Source of the DNA: Nocardia australiensis
Lineage (GTDB): Bacteria; Actinomycetota; Actinomycetes; Mycobacteriales; Mycobacteriaceae
Direction: 5' to 3'
Assembly: GCF_020733705.1 (NCBI RefSeq)
Contig: NZ_JAJFZM010000004.1
Span: forward strand, 124,001-188,000
Length of the DNA: 64,000 nt
The notes below the pieces were generated by a model. The model saw nothing but the letters and a program-made list of their open reading frames with translations, did not search any database and was not told the DNA's origin. Each line of letters opens with the position of its first letter. Position 1 is the stretch's first letter. Shown here piece by piece: positions 9,454 through 17,859 of this stretch. A program made the position numbers and the translations under genes.

Positions 9454-11388
9454 ATGACTACCGGCACCTCGACGACGGCAGATCACCTTCGCGTAGCACT
9501 CGACGGCCCCTGGGGGGACGTCCGGGAAAGCGCTCGTAAGCAACTCGCGGGCGAAGAATTCGCCGGCGACCCCTCTCTGAACTACAAGGACGCTCGGGCC
9601 CGGGTGCTCGACCAGATGCGTGTCATCGCGACGATGGGATACGCCGAACGCGGCTTTCGTCTCGAGCATGGCGGCACCGGTGAACCCGGCGCGGCCGTGG
9701 TCGGCTTGGAGATGCTGGCCTACGTGGACCTGTCGCTATGGGTGAAGTCCGGCGTGCAGTGGGGGCTGTTCGGCGGTGCGGTCGAGAATCTCGGTACCGG
9801 CCGGCACACGGACGTGATCAAGCGACTGATTTCCCTCGACGTGCTCGGCTGCTTCGCGATGACCGAATCCGGGCACGGCAGCGACGTAGCCAACCTGGAA
9901 ACCACCGCCACCTATGACCCGATCACCCAGGAATTCGTCGTGCACAGCCCGACACCGTCGGCGCGCAAGGACTACATCGGCGGCGCGGCCGAACATGCCA
10001 GGGTCGCAGCCGTTTTCGCGCAACTGATCACCGAGGGCAAGAGCCAGGGCGTGCACTGCCTACTGGTCCCGATCCGCGACGAACAGGGGGTGGACCTGCC
10101 CGGTGTGACCACCTTCGACGACGGGCTCAAGGGCGGCCTGCTCGGTGTCGACAACGGTCGCGTCATCTTCGATCACGTCCGTATTCCCCGCGAGAACCTA
10201 CTGAACCGCTACGCCGATGTAGCATCGGACGGTACCTACAGCTCCGAAATCGAAAACCCGAGCCGCCGCTTCTTCACCACTCTCGGCACCCTGGTGCGTG
10301 GACGGGTCAGCGTGGGCGGTGCGGCGGCCGCCGGTGCGCGGGTCGCGCTGAGCATCGCCACCCGGTACGCGCTGAAGCGCCGTCAGTTCTCCGACCCCGA
10401 TGATGGCAGCGAAACGCTGCTTCTCGACTACCGCAGCCACCAGCGGCGGTTGCTGCCGCTGATCGCGCGGTCCTACGCGCTGGCCTTCGCGCAGAACGAT
10501 CTGGTGCGCCGAATGCATCTGGTGCAGACCGGCCAGGATCTGGATCCGGGCGCGCAGCGGGCGCTGGAGAAGCGGGCGGCGGGCCTGAAGGTCGCACAGA
10601 CCAGGCACGCCACCCGTGCGATTCAGGAATGCCGTGAGGCATGTGGTGGCGCGGGCTATCTCACCGAGAACAGAATCGTCACGCTCAAGGCCGACACGGA
10701 TGTATTCACTACCTTCGAGGGTGACAATGTGGTCCTCACCCAGCTGGTGGCGAAGGAACTGCTCACGTCGTACTCCGATGAGATCCGCGACCTCGACGCC
10801 CTGGGTTGGGTGCGATTCGCGGCGACCATGGCCGGTGATGTGGTGCGCAAGCGATCCGGTGTGCGGCAACTGATTCAGACGCTGCGCGACCGTGGCGACG
10901 ACACCGTCGACGAGGGCGACCTGTCTCGGCGCGAGGTGCAGCTGCAATTGTTCGCCGACCGCGAGGACTACCTGGTGCGCACCGCCGGGCACCGATTGCG
11001 CGCCCGCGCCGAGGACACCGGGCCGTTCGAGGCGTTCAACAACGCGCAGGATCACATTCTCACCGCGGGCACCGCACACATCGATCGGCTCGTGCTCGAG
11101 GAATTCATCGAAGGCATCGCGGGAATCGAGGATCCGGACGCCCGTGTGCTCGCCGAAACCGTGTGCGACCTGTTCGTCTACTCCTCGCTGGAGGAGAACC
11201 TGTCGTGGTTCATCATGCACCGCTTCATGTCGGTCGAACGTGCCAAGGCGGTGCGGCGCGGCGTGAACGAACTCGTCGACCGGCTGCGCCCGGAGGCCCT
11301 GACGTTGGTGGAGGGCATGGGCGTGCCCGAGAGCATGTTGCGCGCGGCATTGCTCGATGACGCGAGCGTCTACGACCGCACGGTCTGA
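9454..11388 (+). CDS. Acyl-CoA dehydrogenase/oxidase family protein
   Basis: A 644-residue FAD enzyme resembling the long acyl-CoA oxidase branch (usual acyl-CoA dehydrogenases are about 380-400 residues). Seen are the FAD-binding strand region CFAMTESGHGSDVANLET, the middle beta-domain, the segment CGGAGYLTENRI and TFEGDNVVLTQLVAKELL, which in ACOX-type proteins precede the C-terminal helical domain. It should introduce a trans-2 double bond into an acyl-CoA. An in-frame ATG at 9358 would put 32 extra residues over the TetR operator, so ATG 9454 is preferred although its ribosome-binding site is weak. Confidence 0.88.
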   Translation: MTTGTSTTADHLRVALDGPWGDVRESARKQLAGEEFAGDPSLNYKDARARVLDQMRVIATMGYAERGFRLEHGGTGEPGAAVVGLEMLAYVDLSLWVKSGVQWGLFGGAVENLGTGRHTDVIKRLISLDVLGCFAMTESGHGSDVANLETTATYDPITQEFVVHSPTPSARKDYIGGAAEHARVAAVFAQLITEGKSQGVHCLLVPIRDEQGVDLPGVTTFDDGLKGGLLGVDNGRVIFDHVRIPRENLLNRYADVASDGTYSSEIENPSRRFFTTLGTLVRGRVSVGGAAAAGARVALSIATRYALKRRQFSDPDDGSETLLLDYRSHQRRLLPLIARSYALAFAQNDLVRRMHLVQTGQDLDPGAQRALEKRAAGLKVAQTRHATRAIQECREACGGAGYLTENRIVTLKADTDVFTTFEGDNVVLTQLVAKELLTSYSDEIRDLDALGWVRFAATMAGDVVRKRSGVRQLIQTLRDRGDDTVDEGDLSRREVQLQLFADREDYLVRTAGHRLRARAEDTGPFEAFNNAQDHILTAGTAHIDRLVLEEFIEGIAGIEDPDARVLAETVCDLFVYSSLEENLSWFIMHRFMSVERAKAVRRGVNELVDRLRPEALTLVEGMGVPESMLRAALLDDASVYDRTV

Positions 11389-11408
11389 GCCGATCCGGGC
11401 GGGCTCAG
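11385..11408. terminator. Short hairpin between converging genes
   Basis: CTGAGCC (11385-11391) pairs with GGCTCAG (11402-11408). It overlaps the ends of two converging genes, which leave only 16 bp between their stop codons. Modest stem, so only a possible terminator. Confidence 0.4.
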
Positions 11409-12046
11409 CCGCGTGCCGCCGCTGAGCCGGCCCGAATTCGGTTCGTCAACCATTCGGCCGCCAGGCGCAACACGATGACCATCGCGATCGCGGCGGCGGC
11501 GCCGCCGAGAATATCGGTAGGCAGGTGGTAGCCGAGACCGATCATGCCGACGGCGGCGCCGATCAGCGCGGCCACGCCGATCACGAGTACCGCGGCGCGG
11601 GCCCGTACCGAGTCGGTCAGCAGCGCGAAAGTGGTCGCTATCGCGACCAGGTGCACAGTGTGGCCGCTGGGATAGGCGAGATAGTCGTGCAACGGCCGCT
11701 CCCAGAGCGGTTTGAGCAGCCAGGTATTGATCGCGACGGCGAGCTCGGGAACAACGAGCATCGTTGCCGCGCGCCACCATTCGCGGCGGTAGGCGAACCA
11801 GCCCGCACCGATGAGCAGCAGCGGGAGCAGGATGTAGCCATTGCTCGGGATCACCAGCGCCTCGTAAACACCAGGGCGACTGTCGAGCGCGGTGTGGATC
11901 GGCGTGGCGATATCGCGGTCAGCGTCGGTCTGGCCGCCGTCGCCGGGAAAGCTGAACGGCAGCGCGACGGTGAGGCCGCCGCATACCGCCGCCGCGCCCG
12001 CCAAGGGTGCGTTGCGGGAAGCGATTGCCTGCTGTGCGGTGATCAC
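11405..12046 (-). CDS. PAP2-family phosphatase
   Basis: A 213-residue membrane protein with the three PAP2 phosphatase motifs in order: KPLWERP (variant of KxxxxxxRP), YPSGH, and GLGYHLPTD (the histidine/aspartate of SRxxxxxHxxxD, although the first Ser-Arg is replaced by Gly-Leu). Five to six hydrophobic helices surround them. Members remove phosphate from lipid phosphates such as undecaprenyl or phosphatidyl phosphates on the outer face of the membrane. Start is GTG 12046. The gene stands alone. Confidence 0.85.
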   Translation of the reverse strand: MITAQQAIASRNAPLAGAAAVCGGLTVALPFSFPGDGGQTDADRDIATPIHTALDSRPGVYEALVIPSNGYILLPLLLIGAGWFAYRREWWRAATMLVVPELAVAINTWLLKPLWERPLHDYLAYPSGHTVHLVAIATTFALLTDSVRARAAVLVIGVAALIGAAVGMIGLGYHLPTDILGGAAAAIAMVIVLRLAAEWLTNRIRAGSAAARG

Positions 12047-12116
12047 AGCTCGACGATAGTCACCTGATCAACCCACATCGTGCGGTGTCCTCCGGCGGGT
12101 AGCTTCCGCGAGCGGC

Positions 12117-13013
12117 TCAGCCGGGCCCGTAGGTCAGGATCGCGCTGATGACGAACCAGAGCACCCACGCGAAGCCGACGATCATGCCGATTGCCAGGGT
12201 GATCCGCATGAACGCCCGGCCCAGATCCATATCGCCGGATTCCCGCGGGTACAGCTTCCACGGGCTGTACCAGGGTGCCTCGATCACCATTGCCGGTGAC
12301 TGCGCCGCGCGTTCGGCGTTCGCGAGTTCGTCCGCGTACGCCTCGGCTTGCGCCTGCTGCGGACCGCCGTGCCACAGTGTGATGTCGATCGGCCCGATGA
12401 AGCCCTCGTTCAGAAGTTCCTGTGGCGCAGGAAGATACGGCAGAATCCCGAGGCTGCGGAAGGCCCCGGCGATGTCATTCGCCGTCCACAGGTGCTTCTC
12501 CTGCTCGGCGAGGGTCTCGAAATAGTGGCGCAGCCGCCCCTGGTCGCTACCAAGGATCACATCGAAACTCGGATCGCTCCATGCCTGCTTGATCGTCAGT
12601 TCCGCGCCGCGCAGCGGGACGACCAGCGCCACACCCTGCACCGCGCGCTGCCCGAGCCCACGCGCCGCCAGCCAGGTCTGCAACGCGAAGGTATGTTCGC
12701 GGGACTTCTCCAGTGGCGTCCGTCGATCCCGGCTCTCCATGGCCGCGGGCTCGTCGGAAATCGTCCACGGACCGTTGAGCGGTATATCGAGCACGCCGTC
12801 CTGGCGGGCCACCAGCGATTCGGCCTCGATGACCACGCAACCATTCGGGGTCCACACCACCGCGTCGAACTGGTGCAGCCGGTCCTTGTGGAACAGGCTG
12901 CAGTTGATGGTGGCGACGCCATGCGGGCTGGCCGGATCCTTCCAAGTGCGCAGCCAGTCGATCAACGCGCGCTCGGCGTTGGTCCCCGCCGGATTCTGCA
13001 CTCGCACGAGCAT
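12117..13013 (-). CDS. NERD-like nuclease-related membrane protein
   Basis: A 298-residue protein. The N-terminal half begins with an alpha-helix (AERALIDWLRTW) and the pattern FDAVVWTPNGCVVIEAES, which fits the restriction-endonuclease-like core of NERD domains (acidic D and ExE-type residues). The middle contains a QxHxW-type stretch and the C terminus has one or two membrane helices (about residues 265-293). It is last in an operon behind the DUF2252 and GMC genes, with a 28-bp gap. Function is unknown; the nuclease-like label rests on pattern only. Confidence 0.55.
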   Translation of the reverse strand: MLVRVQNPAGTNAERALIDWLRTWKDPASPHGVATINCSLFHKDRLHQFDAVVWTPNGCVVIEAESLVARQDGVLDIPLNGPWTISDEPAAMESRDRRTPLEKSREHTFALQTWLAARGLGQRAVQGVALVVPLRGAELTIKQAWSDPSFDVILGSDQGRLRHYFETLAEQEKHLWTANDIAGAFRSLGILPYLPAPQELLNEGFIGPIDITLWHGGPQQAQAEAYADELANAERAAQSPAMVIEAPWYSPWKLYPRESGDMDLGRAFMRITLAIGMIVGFAWVLWFVISAILTYGPG

Positions 13014-13041
13014 TTACGACCGCCCTTCACGTCGACACTCT

Positions 13042-14193
13042 CTACTGCGGCTGTTCGGCTGGGACCTTCCCGGCGCCGACGGCGGCAACCAATTCGGCAT
13101 GATCGGCCTCGGTGCGATCAGCGTAGCGGATCGCGAAGCGCGCCACCGCTTCATCGAAGCTGTCATCACCGTCGAGATAGCCCGCGAGCAGCCGTGGATC
13201 CACCGACCGGGAATGGGCCCTGGCCAGCAGCGCACCGGCCAACCTTCCGTAATCGTCGAGGTCTTCCGGTGGCAGCTGCGCGGGGTCGATATCGCCCTCG
13301 AGATTGCGGAATTGGCGCACGATGAACGGCAGTTCGCCCTCGGGCAGGCGCAGCGACGTCCAACCGAGCAGAATATCGCTTTCGGACTGAACGAGCCTGG
13401 CGCCGCGCACGATTCGCTCACCCTTGTGCCGGGGCCGCGTGGCGGGAAGGAAAGCGGAGAGGGCGGAGGGATTGGCCTGCTTCACCTGCAGCACCGGCGC
13501 CACGCCCGCGTTGCCGTGCAGCAGCGCCACATAGCTGCGCAGTCCGACACTACCGGTGCCGACGATCCGAAAAGCGATGTCGGACACCGCGAATCGAGCC
13601 AACAGTGTACGGCGGGATTCGGGCAGGGTGTCGCCGTAGTGCGCGAGGCCGTCGATGACCGCGTCGGCGATATCGTCGGCCAGTGGTGTGAGAATCGGTG
13701 GGTCGCTGACGAATCGGTGCCGTCGAATACCGGTCCGATGATCCTCGAGGTGTTCGGTCCACTTCGCCACCACCTTGGCGCTGTTGTTCTTGCGCGCCTT
13801 CTTCGCGGCCTTCTTGAAATCGTCGAGCAGGGCATCGGCCTTGGTGCGGCCGATCACCGATTCGTCGGGCAGCGCGGTCCACGATTGCATGAACGGCACG
13901 TCCGCGAGGTCGGCAGCCATCAAACCCGCCGTGCCGCGATAGAAGGTGAACGGCGAGGCCATCATTCGGCCGATGCGCAATGGCACCAGATGCGGCAGCC
14001 GACCGGCATTGCTCGCGTCGAGGAATTCCAGCACGCTCGGGCGGGTCGCCGAGGTAGCCGGGCGATCGCGCGCGGTGACGGGAACCCGCTCGCGCAACGC
14101 GCGCCCACGGGCCCGCACCTCTTCGTCGGGCACGTAGGTGCGTTGGCCGATACCACTGTCGGACACGACAACCCACGCTAGCGGCAATCTCAC
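13042..14193 (-). CDS. DUF2252 protein lacking its central catalytic segment
   Basis: A 383-residue member of DUF2252, a kinase-like family normally about 430-480 residues. The opening matches the family (VPLRIGRMMASPFTFYRG, then MAADLA), and so does the second half (FRIVGTGSVGLRSYVALL, LQVKQANPSAL). Between them, directly after MAADLA, the family's GDAH(x)NFG loop and the NDFDET-type segment are missing, a gap of roughly 80 residues. The reading frame stays open, so the loss is an in-frame deletion. GTG 14193 is the longest start; GTG codons a few residues later are possible. It lies 29 bp downstream of the GMC gene. Activity is doubtful. Confidence 0.75.
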   Translation of the reverse strand: MRLPLAWVVVSDSGIGQRTYVPDEEVRARGRALRERVPVTARDRPATSATRPSVLEFLDASNAGRLPHLVPLRIGRMMASPFTFYRGTAGLMAADLADVPFMQSWTALPDESVIGRTKADALLDDFKKAAKKARKNNSAKVVAKWTEHLEDHRTGIRRHRFVSDPPILTPLADDIADAVIDGLAHYGDTLPESRRTLLARFAVSDIAFRIVGTGSVGLRSYVALLHGNAGVAPVLQVKQANPSALSAFLPATRPRHKGERIVRGARLVQSESDILLGWTSLRLPEGELPFIVRQFRNLEGDIDPAQLPPEDLDDYGRLAGALLARAHSRSVDPRLLAGYLDGDDSFDEAVARFAIRYADRTEADHAELVAAVGAGKVPAEQPQ

Positions 14194-14222
14194 CGGTAGG
14201 GCTGCTGGACCGAGCGCGGACC

Positions 14223-15926
14223 TCAGTTCGCAGGCACCGCGGGATCGGTCGATTCTACCGGCGTGATCGGCAAGCGCAGCGCTCCGGGGGCGACGGCGGG
14301 TACCGCCGGATGTCGTGGCGCGACCGGGGCGATGCGCTCGTAGCCCGAGCCGAGTTCCGGTCGTGGATCGGTCTCGTTCTTATTGGGCCAGAAAGCCATT
14401 GCCCGCTCGGCCTGGGCGGTAATAGTCAGCGACGGGTTGACGCCGAGGTTGGCGGTCACCGCCGAACCGTCCGCGACATGCAGACCCGGATATCCGAACA
14501 CGCGCTGATACGGATCCACCACACCGCTCTGTGGCCCCTCGCCGATCACGCACCCGCCGATGTAATGCGCGGTGGCCGGAATATTCAGCACGTCCATGAC
14601 CAGGCCGTGGGTGTCGCCGTTCACCTTGGCGCTGAAGCGGCGGCCGATATCGTGCGCCAAGGGGATCCAGGTCGGGTTCGGCTCTCCTGTGCCCTGCTTG
14701 GTCTTCAGTAGACCGTGCTTGCGGAACGAGGTCAGCGAATTGTCCAGCGACTGCATCACCAGCAGGATCACCGACTTCTCCGAGGCATGCCTGGCGTTGA
14801 GGCTGCGCGCGAACACCAGCGGGTGCACCAGTATCGCCAGCAGGAAACGCAAGAATCGGAAGGCGCCGCCGTCGACGATCGGCACCGACATCGGGAACAG
14901 CGCGTTCTGGCCCTTGCCGTAGTGACACACCTCGATGTGGGTATCGGCCTCCGGATGGATCGACGAGGTAATGGCAATGCCCTCGGCGAAATCGTGGCGC
15001 GAACGACTGACCACATTGAGGATTGCCTCGGAGTTGCTGCGGGTCAGTTCGCCCAGCCGTGGCGACAGGTTCGGCAGCACCTTGTCATCGCGCATCCTGT
15101 GCAGCAGCTTCTGAGTGCCGAGCGCGGCGCCGGCGAAGACCACCTGTTCGGCAGTAAAGGTATTGGGCTGCTTACGAATCCAGCGATCCGATCGCGCGGT
15201 TTCGATCGCGTAGCCGCCGCCGGACAGCGGTCGGACGGCAGTCGCGGTGGTCAGCGGATGCACCTCGGCGCCCGCTTGTTCGGCCAGATAGAGATAGTTG
15301 GTCGTGGTGGTGTTCTTCGCATTGTTGGGGCAGCCGGTGAAACACCGCGCGCAATGCACACAACCGCGCCGTCGCGGGCCTACGCCACCGAAATACGGGT
15401 CGTCCACTTCGGTGCCGGGATCGTCCTCGTTGAAGAACACCCCGACGTTGGTCGCGTGGAAGGTGTGCCCGACACCGAGGTCGTCGGCGATGTCCTTGAT
15501 CACCTCGTCGGCAGGTGTCATCCGAGGGTTCGGCGCGACGCCGAGCATGCGCTGTGCCTGGTCGTAATAGGGGGCGAGTTCCGAGCGCCAGTCGGTGATG
15601 TGCGCCCACTGCTTGTCGGCGTAGAAGTTCGGCAGCGGCTCGTAGAGCGTGTTGCCATAGATGAGCGAGCCGCCACCAACGCCCGCGCCGGAGAACACCG
15701 CGCATTTGCCGAGAACGCTGATCCGCTGCGGTCCGGTCATCCCCAGTCTTGGCGCCCAAATCGACTTGCGCACATTCCAATTCGACTTCGGGATTTCCTC
15801 GGCGTGCCAGCGCCTGCCCGCCTCGAGCACGCCGACCCGATATCCCTTCTCGGTCAGTCGCAGCGCGCTGACGCTGCCACCGAATCCGGAACCGATCACC
15901 ACCACGTCGTAGTCGAATTCGGCCAT
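14223..15926 (-). CDS. choD: GMC-family oxidoreductase, ChoD-like
   Basis: A 567-residue flavoprotein closely resembling M. tuberculosis ChoD (Rv3409c, about 578 residues). Seen: the FAD-binding GSGFGGSVSALRLTEKGYRVGVLEAG split over residues 11-36, GAGVGGGSLIYGNTLYEP, the conserved C-terminal GLHVADGSAVTANLGVNPS and the tail APGALRLPITP. It should oxidise a sterol-like alcohol, though ChoD-type proteins are disputed as true cholesterol oxidases. A four-cysteine cluster C-x2-C-x2-C-x3-C (GCVHCARCFTGC) sits near residue 195. ATG 15926 follows GAGAGGAAATC. First gene of the operon with the DUF2252 and NERD-like genes. Confidence 0.85.
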   Translation of the reverse strand: MAEFDYDVVVIGSGFGGSVSALRLTEKGYRVGVLEAGRRWHAEEIPKSNWNVRKSIWAPRLGMTGPQRISVLGKCAVFSGAGVGGGSLIYGNTLYEPLPNFYADKQWAHITDWRSELAPYYDQAQRMLGVAPNPRMTPADEVIKDIADDLGVGHTFHATNVGVFFNEDDPGTEVDDPYFGGVGPRRRGCVHCARCFTGCPNNAKNTTTTNYLYLAEQAGAEVHPLTTATAVRPLSGGGYAIETARSDRWIRKQPNTFTAEQVVFAGAALGTQKLLHRMRDDKVLPNLSPRLGELTRSNSEAILNVVSRSRHDFAEGIAITSSIHPEADTHIEVCHYGKGQNALFPMSVPIVDGGAFRFLRFLLAILVHPLVFARSLNARHASEKSVILLVMQSLDNSLTSFRKHGLLKTKQGTGEPNPTWIPLAHDIGRRFSAKVNGDTHGLVMDVLNIPATAHYIGGCVIGEGPQSGVVDPYQRVFGYPGLHVADGSAVTANLGVNPSLTITAQAERAMAFWPNKNETDPRPELGSGYERIAPVAPRHPAVPAVAPGALRLPITPVESTDPAVPAN

Positions 15927-16035
15927 GATTTCCTCTCATTCACCGAGTAGTTGATGAGATGATTTCATACTCATTCTGTCACCGGGGTGGATGTGGTGGA
16001 ACCACCCGGATGGCGCGATCAGTGCCTGGTGAGGT

Positions 16036-16692
16036 ATGCACTGGCTTGTGACAACGGAATCAGGACCGACGAAGCCGGGCGAGCGCGGTGGCGCGACGGC
16101 GGGGGGTATCTTCGCCGACCGCATCCTGACCATCCCGAACGTGCTCAGCGTGCTCCGGCTGATCGGCGTCCCGCTGTTCCTATGGTTGCTGCTGGTCGAA
16201 CGAGCCGACGGCTGGGCCTTCGCGCTACTGGTCGCCAGCGGGTTCACCGACTTCCTGGACGGAAAACTGGCCCGGCTGCTCGACCAGTCCTCACGCCTCG
16301 GTGCGCTGCTCGACCCATTCGTGGACCGGCTTTATCTGGTGACGACCTTGGCCGCTTTTGTGATCCGCGGCCTGATCCCCTGGTGGGTAGCGGTGATCCT
16401 GGTCGGGCGTGATCTTGTTCTCACCCTGACCCTCTCGGTGTACAAACGCCGCGAGCTGGACCCACCGGATGTTATCTATTTGGGCAAAGCGGCCACCTTC
16501 GCGCTCATGTCCGCGCTGCCGTGGCTGCTGGCCGGTCAGATGGATTGGGCGCTGGCAGGTTTCGGCCGTGCGTTCGGCGGGGCATTCCTGGTCTGGGGTA
16601 CGGCTGTGTATGTGTGGACAGGCATGCTCTACACCGGGAAGGCTGTGGCGGTCGCACGAGCGATACCGGCTGCGGCGCACCGGACCCGGTAG
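16036..16692 (+). CDS. pgsA2: CDP-alcohol phosphatidyltransferase (PgsA2-like)
   Basis: A 218-residue integral membrane enzyme with the complete CDP-alcohol phosphotransferase motif D-G-x2-A-R-x8-G-x3-D-x3-D (D75, G76, A79, R80, G89, D93, D97) and six hydrophobic helices. It condenses a CDP-diacylglycerol with a polar alcohol; by position next to gcvH it corresponds to Rv1822 (PgsA2), annotated there as a phosphatidylglycerophosphate synthase, though the true alcohol is not certain. ATG 16036 follows GTGAGGT; GTG 16048 is an alternative. Confidence 0.85.
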   Translation: MHWLVTTESGPTKPGERGGATAGGIFADRILTIPNVLSVLRLIGVPLFLWLLLVERADGWAFALLVASGFTDFLDGKLARLLDQSSRLGALLDPFVDRLYLVTTLAAFVIRGLIPWWVAVILVGRDLVLTLTLSVYKRRELDPPDVIYLGKAATFALMSALPWLLAGQMDWALAGFGRAFGGAFLVWGTAVYVWTGMLYTGKAVAVARAIPAAAHRTR

Positions 16693-16732
16693 CTATTAGA
16701 GTTGCGTAACATTTCCGACGAAAGGACGGCCT

Positions 16733-17131
16733 GTGACCCAAACCCCCGACGATCTGCGGTACACCGAAGAGCACGAGTGGGTGCAACGGATCGGCCCGAC
16801 GCGGGTTCGGGTGGGCATCACCGACTACGCCCAGTCTCAACTCGGTGACGTTGTGTTCGTGCAACTGCCCGAAACGGACAAAGACGTGACTGTGGGCGAG
16901 AGTATCGCCGAGGTCGAATCTACCAAGAGCGTGTCCGATATCTATGCTCCGCTGGCCGCGAAAGTTGTTGCGGTGAACGAGGATTTGGTGCAGACACCGG
17001 AAATACTGAACACTGATCCGTATGGTGCGGGCTGGCTGTTCGAGTTGGAGCTGAGCGACGCAGCAACCCTGAACGCAGCACTTGGTGGGCTGTTGGACGC
17101 CGCCGGTTATCAAGGAGTTATCGGGGGCTGA
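16733..17131 (+). CDS. gcvH: Glycine cleavage system H protein
   Basis: A 132-residue H protein, full length. It carries the lipoyl group on Lys65 in VESTKSVSDI and shuttles the aminomethyl intermediate between P, T and L proteins. Other conserved parts are the N-terminal YTEEHEWV and the C-terminal GWLFELEL. GTG 16733 is preceded by AAAGGA. The partner gcvP is 3.8 kb downstream behind a glycine riboswitch; gcvT is not in this window. The next genes are regulatory and not part of the complex, as in mycobacteria. Confidence 0.97.
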   Translation: MTQTPDDLRYTEEHEWVQRIGPTRVRVGITDYAQSQLGDVVFVQLPETDKDVTVGESIAEVESTKSVSDIYAPLAAKVVAVNEDLVQTPEILNTDPYGAGWLFELELSDAATLNAALGGLLDAAGYQGVIGG

Positions 17132-17301
17132 TCAAGCCTTCCCAGTTCTACCTGCACGGGTGCGCCCCGGCAGGGTACGGTCAATGCCAACAGATATGCC
17201 GATGAGCTGATATCGGTGTTCTAGCGTCACAACTCCCAGGTTGTGGTGGTGAAGGCAGCACCTGCGTGCATGGAAAAACAGGTTCGAGGAGGAGAGAAAC
17301 G

Positions 17302-17787
17302 GTGAGCGAGAACAAAGACCCGGGTTACGGGGAGACCGCGGCCGAGACGACGTCGGTCTTCCGTGCGGATTTCCTGAACGAGGTCGAGGCGTCGCGCTCC
17401 GCAGAGTCGACTGGCGAACAGCCGGTCCAAGGGGTCGAGGGTCTGCCGGTGGGTGCGGCTCTCCTGGTCGTCAAGCGCGGCCCGAACGCGGGCTCGCGGT
17501 TCCTGCTGGACCAGCCGACCACGTCGGCCGGCCGCCATCCCGACAGTGACATCTTTCTGGACGACGTCACCGTCAGCCGTCGGCACGCCGAGTTCCGGCA
17601 GGACGAGGATTCCTTCCAGGTGGTCGACGTGGGCAGCCTCAACGGCACCTATGTCAACCGCGAGCCGGTGGACTCCTCGGAGCTGCAGAACGGCGACGAG
17701 GTGCAGATCGGCAAGTTCCGCCTGGTGTTCCTCACCGGTCCGCGCGCTCAGGTCAACGAGTCGTCTGCGGGTGTGGGCAGTCTGTGA
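17302..17787 (+). CDS. garA: FHA-domain metabolic regulator GarA/OdhI
   Basis: A 161-residue regulator. The N-terminal tail has the PknB/PknG phosphorylation motif ETTSVFRAD (Thr16 and Thr17), followed by an FHA domain (residues about 50-145) with GRHPDSD, SRRHAEF and NGTYVN. In the unphosphorylated state GarA/OdhI inhibits 2-oxoglutarate dehydrogenase and steers glutamate metabolism; phosphorylation makes the FHA domain bind its own tail. GTG 17302 is chosen because AGGAGGAGAG lies just upstream and it gives the standard MSEN start; an in-frame ATG at 17266 would add 12 residues through that ribosome-binding site. Confidence 0.96.
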   Translation: MSENKDPGYGETAAETTSVFRADFLNEVEASRSAESTGEQPVQGVEGLPVGAALLVVKRGPNAGSRFLLDQPTTSAGRHPDSDIFLDDVTVSRRHAEFRQDEDSFQVVDVGSLNGTYVNREPVDSSELQNGDEVQIGKFRLVFLTGPRAQVNESSAGVGSL

Positions 17788-17859
17788 CGCACACGGCACG
17801 GGTCCGCATGACGGCCGTGTTGGCAGGAAAGATCTGGGTGTCATGAAAGACTCGATGCT

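Noticed and set aside
10198..11220. 340-residue minus-strand frame inside the acyl-CoA dehydrogenase gene
   Set aside because: Antisense shadow of a well supported gene; His/Arg/Gln-rich composition without motif.
12589..14181. 530-residue plus-strand frame
   Set aside because: Antisense to the DUF2252 and NERD-like genes, which have clear homology; low-complexity translation.
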